This document shows positions 34,916-42,696 of a stretch of 64,000 bases of DNA, in pieces. Each line of letters opens with the position of its first letter. Position 1 is the stretch's first letter. The translations under genes and the position numbers were made by a program. Location of the stretch: positions 53,349 through 117,348 of the forward strand of contig JACMLJ010000087.1 in assembly GCA_014379625.1 (NCBI GenBank), written 5' to 3'. Below the pieces are notes generated by a model. That model was given only the letters and a program-made list of their open reading frames with translations. It made no database searches and was not told the origin of the DNA. Origin of the DNA: Ferruginibacter sp. Its GTDB lineage: Bacteria > Bacteroidota > Bacteroidia > Chitinophagales > Chitinophagaceae.

Positions 34916-35796
34916 AAAGTATAGATCTGAAAGATATCAGCGCTGCAGAAGTCCAAAATTACCTGCAACACGCAATTGCTCCCAGGCCCATTTGTTTTGC
35001 ATCTACTATTGATAATGAGGGGAATGTAAATTTAAGTCCTTTTAGCTTTTTTAATCTTTTTTCCCTAAATCCCCCGATTGTTATTTTTTCTCCTTCCAGG
35101 CGAGGCAGGGACAATACAACTAAGCATACTTTAGACAATATATCGGAAGTGCCGGAAGTGGTGGTTAATATTGTAACCTATGATATGGTTCAACAAGTAA
35201 GCCTTAGCAGTAGCGAATTTCCGAAAGGTACAGATGAATTTGTAAAAGCTGGATTCACTAAGGAACCTTCCTCGTCAATAAAACCTCCCCGTGTAAAGGA
35301 AAGTCCTATCCAACTGGAATGTAAAGTACTTGAAGTAAAGCCACTGGGAACTGAAGGCGGGGCTGGTAACCTGGTAATCGCCGAGGTGCTTTTAATGCAT
35401 ATCAATGAAGCCGTTTTGAATGAGCAGGGAAAGATCGATCAAAAAAAGCTTGACCTGGTAGCCAGGATGGGTGGCAACTGGTATACAAGGGTGAATGCTT
35501 CTACTATTTTTGAGGTGGAAAAACCTGCTGTTACACTAGGTATCGGTGTAGATGCATTACCGGACACTATTCGCAACAGTAATATTTTAACCGGCAATAA
35601 TTTGGGGCGCTTAGGCAATGTGTATGAAATGCCCTTTGCAGATCCGGCTTTTTATGATGAGCAGCTAAAATATATCATTCATTACTATTCCATCAATCCC
35701 GATGAAATGGAAAAAGAGTTGCACCTGTATGCAAAAGAATTACTGGATATTGGTAAGGTCAAAGAAGCCTGGCAGGTGTTATTGGCTTTAAATTAA
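34912..35796 (+). CDS. Flavin reductase family (FMN-binding split barrel) protein
   Basis: A 294-residue protein with the split-barrel flavin reductase domain in residues about 15-190 (HAIAPRPICFASTIDNEGNVNLSPFSFFNLFSLNPPIVIF) and a C-terminal extension of about 90 helical residues found in many Bacteroidota members. It binds FMN and reduces it with NAD(P)H for a partner oxygenase, or has another flavin role. It is translationally coupled to the FAA hydrolase gene through ATGA. The next gene, Uma2, has its own promoter. Confidence 0.9.
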   Translation: MKSIDLKDISAAEVQNYLQHAIAPRPICFASTIDNEGNVNLSPFSFFNLFSLNPPIVIFSPSRRGRDNTTKHTLDNISEVPEVVVNIVTYDMVQQVSLSSSEFPKGTDEFVKAGFTKEPSSSIKPPRVKESPIQLECKVLEVKPLGTEGGAGNLVIAEVLLMHINEAVLNEQGKIDQKKLDLVARMGGNWYTRVNASTIFEVEKPAVTLGIGVDALPDTIRNSNILTGNNLGRLGNVYEMPFADPAFYDEQLKYIIHYYSINPDEMEKELHLYAKELLDIGKVKEAWQVLLALN

Positions 35797-35810
35797 TTAT
35801 TGTAAATTTG
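35782..35810 (+). promoter_or_regulatory. Consensus Bacteroidota promoter for the Uma2 gene
   Basis: TTG at 35782-35784, an 18-bp spacer and TAAATTTG at 35803-35810 match the TTG-N17-23-TAnnTTTG promoter exactly. The expected start point, about 5-8 bp downstream, coincides with the ATG at 35816, so the transcript would be leaderless or nearly so. Confidence 0.6.
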
Positions 35811-35815
35811 ACCCT

Positions 35816-36364
35816 ATGTCATCGGCTGTAAAAATATTACCGCATTATACCTACGAAGAATATTGCCTTTGGGAAGGCCGGTGGGAATTAATTGAAGGTA
35901 TTCCTTATGCAATGAGTCCTGCCCCTTTACCCAGGCATCAATGGGTTAGTAGTAATATTAAGTATGAATTAAAAACTGCCATAAAAAAATCAAAGTGTAA
36001 AAATTGCAAGGTGTATGATTTTATAGATATTAAAGTTTCAGAAGATACCATATTGCAACCTGATGCAGTGGTAGTTTGTAAAGATATTTCCAAGCCTTTC
36101 CTTGATTTTCCGGCTGCACTTGTTGTTGAGGTACTCTCGCCATCCACAGCTATGAAAGACCGCAATAACAAATTTTATATTTATCAATCACAAAAAATTC
36201 CTTATTACGTCATCATAGATGTTGATAAAAATGAAATAGAAATTTACCACCTTAAAGAAGATGGCAAGTACCAGTTAGAAAAAATTGAAGCAGGGTTACC
36301 TTATACATTTATTGTAGAACCGGGCTGCGCAGCTGAAGTAACGCTTAATAATATCTGGGAATAA
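35816..36364 (+). CDS. Uma2 family endonuclease-fold protein
   Basis: A 182-residue protein of the Uma2/DUF820 family, a PD-(D/E)xK restriction-endonuclease-like fold. YTYEEYCLWEG and WELIEGIPYAMSPAP open the domain; QPDAVVV, LVVEVLSPSTAMKDRNNKFYIY and YYVIIDVDKNEIEIY carry the expected Asp, Glu and Lys. The family is expanded in cyanobacteria and common in Bacteroidota, often in mobile contexts, but nothing mobile is adjacent. Nuclease activity and function are unproven. Confidence 0.92.
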   Translation: MSSAVKILPHYTYEEYCLWEGRWELIEGIPYAMSPAPLPRHQWVSSNIKYELKTAIKKSKCKNCKVYDFIDIKVSEDTILQPDAVVVCKDISKPFLDFPAALVVEVLSPSTAMKDRNNKFYIYQSQKIPYYVIIDVDKNEIEIYHLKEDGKYQLEKIEAGLPYTFIVEPGCAAEVTLNNIWE

Positions 36365-36472
36365 ATCGCATAACGTCCTTTCCTGAATTTACCATATACC
36401 AGGGTGGTACCAGCATTTAAAATTGTTGGGAATTTAACGCTTACTCACGGGGCAATTATTTATTTTCACCAA

Positions 36473-37522
36473 ATGAAAAAACTGGTGATACTAATAATAA
36501 TATTTCCAACCCTCTGTTTTTCTCAAATTACTCAAATTAAATATAATTATAAAAACCTGGTATTGGAAGGCGGCGGAGTACGGGGCCTGGCATACGCAGG
36601 TGCTTTTAGTAAACTGGAAAAAGACGGGATTCTACAACAGTTAGAAAAAGTAGCTGGTACCTCGGCAGGGGCAATTGCGGGAATTATGATCTGTGTGGGG
36701 TATAGTGCTACTGAAATTGACAGCATTATGCGCTCTTTACCTGTGGAAGAATTTAATGATGGCAGGGGAGGCATTGTTGGAAAATACCGCCGTGTAAGAA
36801 ACAAGTTTGGTTTGTATAAAGGCCAGAAATTTGAGCTTTGGGTTCAGCAATTAATAAAGTATAAAACCGGTGATGGCAATTTAACCTTCGCACAGTTACA
36901 TCAGCTACACCTCCAAAATAATTTATTTAAAGATTTTTATTGCACAGCTACCAACCTCAGCAGGCAGCAATTAGATATTTTTTCTTACGAGCATACCCCC
37001 GGCCTGTCAATTGCTTTGGCGGTTAGAATAAGCGGAGGATTGCCTTTGTACTTTGAACCTATAATTCTGGATGACCAGTACCGGAAAATCGAAAAAACGG
37101 ATACCTTATCATTTAAAAATTATTATGTAGATGGTGGAATGATCGCTAATTATCCAATCAGTATTTTTGATACCTGCGATAATAATGGTAACCCATTGCA
37201 ATGTGATAAATTAAGGTTCAACCGGTACACACTGGGAATAAAACTGGAACGTCCTGCACAGATTGATTCCATCAAAAAAAACAGCAGCATTATTCCCCCA
37301 TTTGAGATAAGATCGTTAAACGATTATATTCATGCATTCAATAACCTTGTGATAGAAACACTTAACCGGAAATATCCTAATCTTGAAAACGAGAAAAAAA
37401 GAACCATTTACGTGAGTTACGGATCCATTCGTTCAAGGGTGCGGAAAATGAAGCCTGCGGAAAAGGAAATGCTTTACAATAATGGGGTGCAGGCGGCGAC
37501 TGATTTCTTAAATTCAAAATAA
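36473..37522 (+). CDS. Patatin-like phospholipase, exported
   Basis: A 349-residue protein with a signal peptide (MKKLVILIIIFPTLCFSQ) when started at ATG 36473; an upstream ATG at 36404 would mask it. The patatin domain is complete: oxyanion loop GGGVRGLAYAGAF, nucleophile Ser64 in GTSAGAI, and the DGG aspartate motif in YYVDGGMIANYPI. It should hydrolyse acyl-ester bonds of lipids, probably in the periplasm or outside. It is monocistronic and convergent with the DUF4197 gene. Confidence 0.93.
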   Translation: MKKLVILIIIFPTLCFSQITQIKYNYKNLVLEGGGVRGLAYAGAFSKLEKDGILQQLEKVAGTSAGAIAGIMICVGYSATEIDSIMRSLPVEEFNDGRGGIVGKYRRVRNKFGLYKGQKFELWVQQLIKYKTGDGNLTFAQLHQLHLQNNLFKDFYCTATNLSRQQLDIFSYEHTPGLSIALAVRISGGLPLYFEPIILDDQYRKIEKTDTLSFKNYYVDGGMIANYPISIFDTCDNNGNPLQCDKLRFNRYTLGIKLERPAQIDSIKKNSSIIPPFEIRSLNDYIHAFNNLVIETLNRKYPNLENEKKRTIYVSYGSIRSRVRKMKPAEKEMLYNNGVQAATDFLNSK

Positions 37523-37638
37523 TCGGTTTTAGTATATTATTTTCCACGCCTTGAGGTTTTTCACTTCCCCCATTAAAATTAAAGCCACCGGTGTACGATT
37601 TTTCTTCCCGGTGCAGCTATAGACTCCTAATTTGTTTG

Positions 37639-38343
37639 TTACAAAATCGCACCAAAAACCTTCTTTAAAATTTCTGTTGTTCTTGCCAAAGGATTTTCCC
37701 TGATGTTTTTTTCTTCCTTCGCTACCAGGTCAAACAATGCATTGGTGGCCCTGTCTGTCACAAAGCCGGGCAGATCAGGATTTATCTTTTTGAATGTAGT
37801 AGGAAAATTATTGTAGGTATTAACGATATCGCCATAATATTTGGTTGCGTCTACTTTATTTAGCGAGGTTTTTATCACTGGTAAAAACGCGGAAGTTAAT
37901 TTTTCCATCGTTTTTATTCTAAAATAATGGGTAGCACTTGTATCGCCACCCTTTACAATATTAATCGCGTCTGTCAATGTCATTTGCTTTATCGCGTCTA
38001 TAAAAACTGGCTGGGCAAAACCTACAGCGTCTTCAGCACCCCTGTTAATTTGTAAAATGGCTTTATCAACAGATTTTCCAAGGCCCAGGCTCCTAAGTGT
38101 ATTTTCGATTTTTTTTGCTTCAGGTGGCAATAGTATTTTGTAGAATGCATCACCAAAAAAACCGTCTTGTTTATTTAATTGCATCGTCGCTTTTACCAGT
38201 CCCTGGCTTAATGCCTGTTTGATTCCCTGTGCGGCTTCTTCCTGTGTAACTCCTCCCAATCCCCCAGTTTGGGGTAACTGTTGTAAAACATCACAACTAT
38301 TGAATATTGTAATACAGCCTACTGCAATTAAAAATTTTTTCAT
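37639..38343 (-). CDS. DUF4197 lipoprotein
   Basis: A 234-residue protein with a lipoprotein signal (MKKFLIAVGCITIFNSCDVL; lipid-modified Cys at about residue 17) when started at ATG 38343. The DUF4197 pattern is clear: TQEEAAQGIKQALSQGLVKA, ILLPPEAKKIENTLRSLGLGK, AITDAINIVKGG-like and TSATHYFRIKTMEKLTSAFLPVIK. Most members are around 230 residues, exported and uncharacterised. It is divergent from lysS, with 122 bp between their start codons. Confidence 0.92.
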   Translation of the reverse strand: MKKFLIAVGCITIFNSCDVLQQLPQTGGLGGVTQEEAAQGIKQALSQGLVKATMQLNKQDGFFGDAFYKILLPPEAKKIENTLRSLGLGKSVDKAILQINRGAEDAVGFAQPVFIDAIKQMTLTDAINIVKGGDTSATHYFRIKTMEKLTSAFLPVIKTSLNKVDATKYYGDIVNTYNNFPTTFKKINPDLPGFVTDRATNALFDLVAKEEKNIRENPLARTTEILKKVFGAIL

Positions 38344-38415
38344 TTTTCTTGTGTTTTGCTGTGCATTGTCAAGTACCCTGCCAAACTTATTTTTTTTTGC
38401 CCCGTTTGCCGGTTG

Positions 38416-38445
38416 TTGAGGAATGAGTTGCATACGGTATCTTCG
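38416..38445 (+). promoter_or_regulatory. Probable lysS promoter
   Basis: TTG (38416-38418), a 19-bp spacer and TATCTTCG (38438-38445) match the TTG-N17-23-TAnnTTTG form with one mismatch. It lies 21 bp before the lysS ATG. Confidence 0.4.
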
Positions 38446-38465
38446 CAAAAATTTTTAGCAGTAGC

Positions 38466-39989
38466 ATGAGTACACAACATTTATCTGAGCAGGAGATCAT
38501 CCGCAGACAAAAATTAGCAGAGCTTAAAAGATTGGGGATCGACCCATATCCCGCACCATTATACCCGGTAAATACCAGTTCAGCATATATAAAGGAAAAT
38601 TTCAAAGGCGAAGAAAATAAGGAACAGTTTGCAGATGTGTGCATTGCAGGGCGTATCATGAGTGTACGCGATATGGGCAAGGCCAATTTTGCCGTGTTGC
38701 AGGATGGGGCAGGTAAAATTCAGTTGTATATCAAGCAGGATGATATTTGCCCGGGGGAGGATAAGAGCATGTACCAGGCAGTTTGGAAAAAATTAGTTGA
38801 TATAGGCGATATCATTGGTATTAAAGGATATGTGTTTACCACCAAAACCGGCGAGACTTCTATACATGTGCAGGAATTTGTCATGCTTACCAAATCACTG
38901 CGCCCGCTCCCGATTGTAAAAGAAAAAGATGGTGAGGCTTTTGATGAAGTAACCGACCCTGAATTTCGTTACCGGCAGCGCTACGCCGACCTGGTAGTGA
39001 ACCCTGGTGTAAAGGAAACTTTCATCAAGCGCACAAAAATGATGAATGCCATCCGTGAATTTTTAAATGAGCGGGGGGCCCTGGAAGTGGATACACCTGT
39101 ATTGCAAAGTATCCCCGGTGGTGCAGCCGCGAGACCATTCAGTACCCACCATAACGCACTGGATGTGCCGATGTACATGCGTATTGCGAATGAGTTGTAT
39201 TTAAAAAGATTGATCGTGGGTGGCTTTGAATGGGTATACGAATTCAGCAGGAATTTTCGCAATGAGGGTATGGACAGGACACACAATCCTGAATTTACCG
39301 TATTGGAATTTTATGTGGCTTATAAAGATTATATATGGATGATGGAAACCACCGAACAATTGCTGGAAAAAACAGCGCTGGCAACCAATGGTATGGCGAA
39401 AGTGATGGTGGGCGAAACGGAAGTTGACTTTAAAGCCCCATATAAAAGAATTACCATGTACGATTCGATAAAAGAATTCACCGGGTTTGATATTAGTGAA
39501 ATGGATGAAGCAGCCATCAGGAATGTATGCCAGCAATTAAGCATACACGCAGATAGCAAATGGGGCAAGGGGAAACTGATAGATGAAATATTTGGTTCCA
39601 AATGCGAGGGCAACTATATACAACCTACTTTTATTACAGATTACCCGGTGGAAATGAGCCCCCTTACCAAAAAGCACCGCAGCAAACCAGGACTGGTAGA
39701 GCGGTTTGAACTTATTTGCAATGGAAAAGAAATTGCCAATGCATACAGTGAGTTAAACGATCCATTAGAACAAAGGGAACGATTTGAAGAGCAGACGCAA
39801 TTAATGGAACGGGGTGATGATGAAGCGATGTTTATTGACCATGATTTTTTGAGGGCCTTGGAATATGGAATGCCGCCTACCAGCGGAATTGGTTTTGGAA
39901 TAGACAGAATCGCAATGCTGTTAACCAACCAGCATTCTATACAGGATGTTTTGTTTTTCCCGATGATGCGACCCGAGAGTTTTGAATAA
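38466..39989 (+). CDS. lysS: Lysyl-tRNA synthetase, class II
   Basis: A 507-residue class II synthetase. Residues about 55-160 form the OB-fold anticodon-binding domain (ICIAGRIMSVRDMGKANFAVLQDGAGKIQLYI), followed by motif 1, motif 2 (YEFSRNFRNEGMDRTHNPEFT) and motif 3 (GMPPTSGIGFGIDRIAMLL). It charges tRNA-Lys. The length is normal. It is monocistronic; an 11-bp inverted repeat (40011-40021/40035-40045) follows the stop by about 20 bp and may end the transcript. Confidence 0.97.
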   Translation: MSTQHLSEQEIIRRQKLAELKRLGIDPYPAPLYPVNTSSAYIKENFKGEENKEQFADVCIAGRIMSVRDMGKANFAVLQDGAGKIQLYIKQDDICPGEDKSMYQAVWKKLVDIGDIIGIKGYVFTTKTGETSIHVQEFVMLTKSLRPLPIVKEKDGEAFDEVTDPEFRYRQRYADLVVNPGVKETFIKRTKMMNAIREFLNERGALEVDTPVLQSIPGGAAARPFSTHHNALDVPMYMRIANELYLKRLIVGGFEWVYEFSRNFRNEGMDRTHNPEFTVLEFYVAYKDYIWMMETTEQLLEKTALATNGMAKVMVGETEVDFKAPYKRITMYDSIKEFTGFDISEMDEAAIRNVCQQLSIHADSKWGKGKLIDEIFGSKCEGNYIQPTFITDYPVEMSPLTKKHRSKPGLVERFELICNGKEIANAYSELNDPLEQRERFEEQTQLMERGDDEAMFIDHDFLRALEYGMPPTSGIGFGIDRIAMLLTNQHSIQDVLFFPMMRPESFE

Positions 39990-40010
39990 GCTTATTAGTT
40001 CTTTATTTTT

Positions 40011-40045
40011 TAAATAGTATTGTCACAACCGGTAAATACTATTTA
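40011..40045 (+). terminator. Hairpin downstream of lysS
   Basis: TAAATAGTATT (40011-40021) pairs perfectly with AATACTATTTA (40035-40045) across a 13-nt loop. A T-rich stretch precedes but no T-tract follows, so termination efficiency is uncertain. Confidence 0.45.
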
Positions 40046-40287
40046 TTTGAAAGAGATACGCTGCTGATTTAAATGCGTAAAATCTATCTAACCTATTTGC
40101 CAAAATAAAGCTTAGCGGGGTGGTTCTCAAAAAATTAATTTAGTCTGGAATATATCAAAATTAACACTGAAAAATCATGCGCTAAGAATTTATTCCCGGA
40201 ATATCAAAGTGTTGCCAACCCGTTAACCGCAGTTTTCCATTTCACCCAAAAAAACTATCTTGAGCGCAAATCTTAAACAAGTTCAAT

Positions 40288-42441
40288 ATGCTGTTATCTG
40301 ACAAAAGGTCGCCCCTGTTTTTGGTGTTTATTTTCGTTAACTTTTCTTTTTCCCTCCACGCTCAAAAAAAAGAGCTTAGTGATGAACAGTACTTTAAAAG
40401 TAATTTTAAAGGCATTATTCAATCGCTGCCCGTTGTTACCAAATGGGTGGATGATAGTCATTTTATCTTGCTTAAAAATAATAAGAGCTATACTGTAAAC
40501 GCCGTGACAGGAACTGAAATTGAAACAGCAGATACCAACAAAAAAGAAGGGGGGCCCGCTAAATCCATTGTTTATAATAAAGGAGGCGATCTGTTTATAG
40601 AACGCAACGGTAATGAAGTTCAGCTCACCAGCGATAAATATAAAAAATCGAATCCTACCATGAGCCCGGACGGTAATTATGTGGCCTATACAAAATTAAA
40701 TGACCTGTACACCATACATATTGATACAAAAAAAGAGCAGCGGTTAACTTCTGATGGCAGCAATCTTATTTTAAATGGATATGCAAGCTGGTTGTACATG
40801 GAAGAAATTTTGGGAAGGGCAGGCCAGTACCGTGCGTTTTGGTGGAGCCCGGATAGCAAAAAGATAGCTTTTTTCAGGAGTGATGACAGTAAAGTTCCCG
40901 TGTTTACCATCACCAATGCCAAAGGATTGCACGGCGAAGTGGAGCAAACGCATTATCCAAAAGTGGGGGATGCTAACCCCGCGGTAAAAGTTGGCATTGT
41001 TAGTCCTGAAGGGGGTGATATAGTTTTTGCAAAAATTAATGAGCGGGATGACCAGTATTTTGGGCTGCCCTACTGGAAGCCGGATGGAAGCGCATTATTA
41101 GTGCAATGGATACCACGCAGTCAGGATCAATTGAAAATTTATGCCGTAAATGCTCTTACAGGTGAATTGCAGGATTTCTATACCGAACAACAAAAAACCT
41201 GGATCAACCTGGATGAAGAAGAAAGAATTTCTTTTTTTAAAAATGGTAAGGGATTTATTTTAAGCAGTGATAAAACGGGCTGGAAACATTTGTATCATTA
41301 TGACATGAATGGAAAGCTCATCAACCCAGTGACTACCGGAAAATTTACCGTTACCAAACTGGAATATATAGATGAGAAAAATAACCTTATTTATTTTTGC
41401 GCAAGGGGCAGGGAAAATACTGCCAGGATAGATTATTATAGTGTAAGTTTAAATGGCAGCAACCTGAAAAGATTAACGTTTGGAGAGTATAATCATTCTA
41501 TTATCAATCCATCTCCGAACGGATCTTACTTTATTACCACCTACAGCAATTCCTCCACCCCTTTAAAAACTACATTGATCAGCAATAAAGGGAAGATTAT
41601 TAAAGAACTGGGTGATAGTAAAGACAGTGCATTTGATAATTTCAACTTAGCCAAAACAGAAATCCTCCGCATAAAAAGTGATGATGGATTGTATGATTTA
41701 CCCATGAAAGTTACCTGGCCAATAAATATGGACCCATCAAAAAAATACCCTGTACTCATTTCAACTTATGGCGGGCCCGATGCGGGTACCTGCTGGGATA
41801 GCTGGGTTTTAAGCGGGCAGCAGCAATGGTATGCGAAAGAAGGTCTGATACAGGTGATAATGGATCACCGGGCAAGCGGCCATTTTGGAAAAGAAGGGGT
41901 TAACTATATGTATCGCGACCTGGGTCATTGGGAACTGGTGGATTATAGTACCATGGTAAAATGGTTAGTCGCAAACAGGAATGCAGACCCTGCTAAAATA
42001 TGCATTACAGGGTTTAGTTATGGAGGGTATCTGACCACGCTTGCTTTAACGAAGGGGGCGGAAGTATTTACCCATGGGATGGCTGGCGGCCCTGTAACGG
42101 ATTGGACGCTCTACGATTCACATTATACAGAGCGTTTTATGGACCTGCCAGCTGAAAATCCGCTGGGATATAAAACAGGCAATGTGTTAAATTATGCAGA
42201 TAACTACAAAGGGATGATCCAGATCGTTCATGGTGAAATTGATGAAAATGTGCATATGCAAAACAGTTTACAACTGATCGGTAAATTACAGGATGTAAAA
42301 AAAGATTTTGAAATGATGGTGTATCCCGGGGGAAGGCATGGCTGGGGAGGAAATAAGGGATTGCATTTTCAAAATTTAAAAACAAAATTCATTTATAAAT
42401 ATTTGTTAGAAAAGCCGGTTAATAAAATGACGTTGAAATAG
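40288..42441 (+). CDS. Dipeptidyl-peptidase IV-like S9 family serine peptidase
   Basis: A 717-residue exported enzyme with a signal peptide (about residues 1-25, ending LHAQ). Residues about 60-470 form a DPPIV N-terminal beta-propeller, including the YMEEILGRAGQYRAFWWSPDSKKIAF segment with the Glu motif for the substrate N-terminus, and about 490-715 the alpha/beta-hydrolase domain. The triad is Ser577 in GFSYGGY, Asp652 in GEIDENVH and His684 in GGRHGWGG. It would release X-Pro or X-Ala dipeptides from peptides in the periplasm. It is convergent with the DUF5916 gene, with the heptad array between. Confidence 0.94.
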   Translation: MLLSDKRSPLFLVFIFVNFSFSLHAQKKELSDEQYFKSNFKGIIQSLPVVTKWVDDSHFILLKNNKSYTVNAVTGTEIETADTNKKEGGPAKSIVYNKGGDLFIERNGNEVQLTSDKYKKSNPTMSPDGNYVAYTKLNDLYTIHIDTKKEQRLTSDGSNLILNGYASWLYMEEILGRAGQYRAFWWSPDSKKIAFFRSDDSKVPVFTITNAKGLHGEVEQTHYPKVGDANPAVKVGIVSPEGGDIVFAKINERDDQYFGLPYWKPDGSALLVQWIPRSQDQLKIYAVNALTGELQDFYTEQQKTWINLDEEERISFFKNGKGFILSSDKTGWKHLYHYDMNGKLINPVTTGKFTVTKLEYIDEKNNLIYFCARGRENTARIDYYSVSLNGSNLKRLTFGEYNHSIINPSPNGSYFITTYSNSSTPLKTTLISNKGKIIKELGDSKDSAFDNFNLAKTEILRIKSDDGLYDLPMKVTWPINMDPSKKYPVLISTYGGPDAGTCWDSWVLSGQQQWYAKEGLIQVIMDHRASGHFGKEGVNYMYRDLGHWELVDYSTMVKWLVANRNADPAKICITGFSYGGYLTTLALTKGAEVFTHGMAGGPVTDWTLYDSHYTERFMDLPAENPLGYKTGNVLNYADNYKGMIQIVHGEIDENVHMQNSLQLIGKLQDVKKDFEMMVYPGGRHGWGGNKGLHFQNLKTKFIYKYLLEKPVNKMTLK

Positions 42442-42513
42442 AAGCCACTAAGCTACAGAGGGGAAATTAAAAGATTGGGATAAAGCAAATATTTTTTCAT
42501 TGTTGGAAGAGTG

Positions 42514-42646
42514 TTGATCGTTGGTCGTTGGTCGTTGATTGTTGGTCGTTGTTTGTTGTTTGTTGATCGTTGTTTGTTGATTGTTGGTGGTTGACTGTTG
42601 TTTGTTGATCGTTGATCGTTGATTGTTGGTTCTTGTTTGTTGATCG
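42514..42646. repeat. Array of 19 in-register heptanucleotide repeats
   Basis: 133 bp divide exactly into 19 heptamers of form TTGNNYG: TTGATCG, TTGGTCG, TTGATTG, TTGTTTG and single variants (TTGGTGG, TTGACTG, TTGGTTC). The first three bases TTG never change, while positions 4-6 vary. The array lies between two convergent genes, 72 bp after the DPP-IV stop and 50 bp from the DUF5916 stop. It resembles short tandem heptamers known in cyanobacteria; shorter copies are at 22411 and 49886. Confidence 0.9.
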
Positions 42647-42696
42647 TTGTTAAGGGGATACGGAAGTGCGCTTCCTAAAAATTTACAGCCGCCGTC

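Noticed and set aside
35816..36364. Uma2 endonuclease-fold gene as a sign of a mobile or defence island.
   Set aside because: Neighbours are ordinary metabolic genes with no integrase, repeats or toxin partners, and the gene has a normal host-type promoter.
42514..42646. The heptad array considered as a CRISPR or a coding repeat.
   Set aside because: The units are 7 bp with no spacers, and the frames give no sensible protein.
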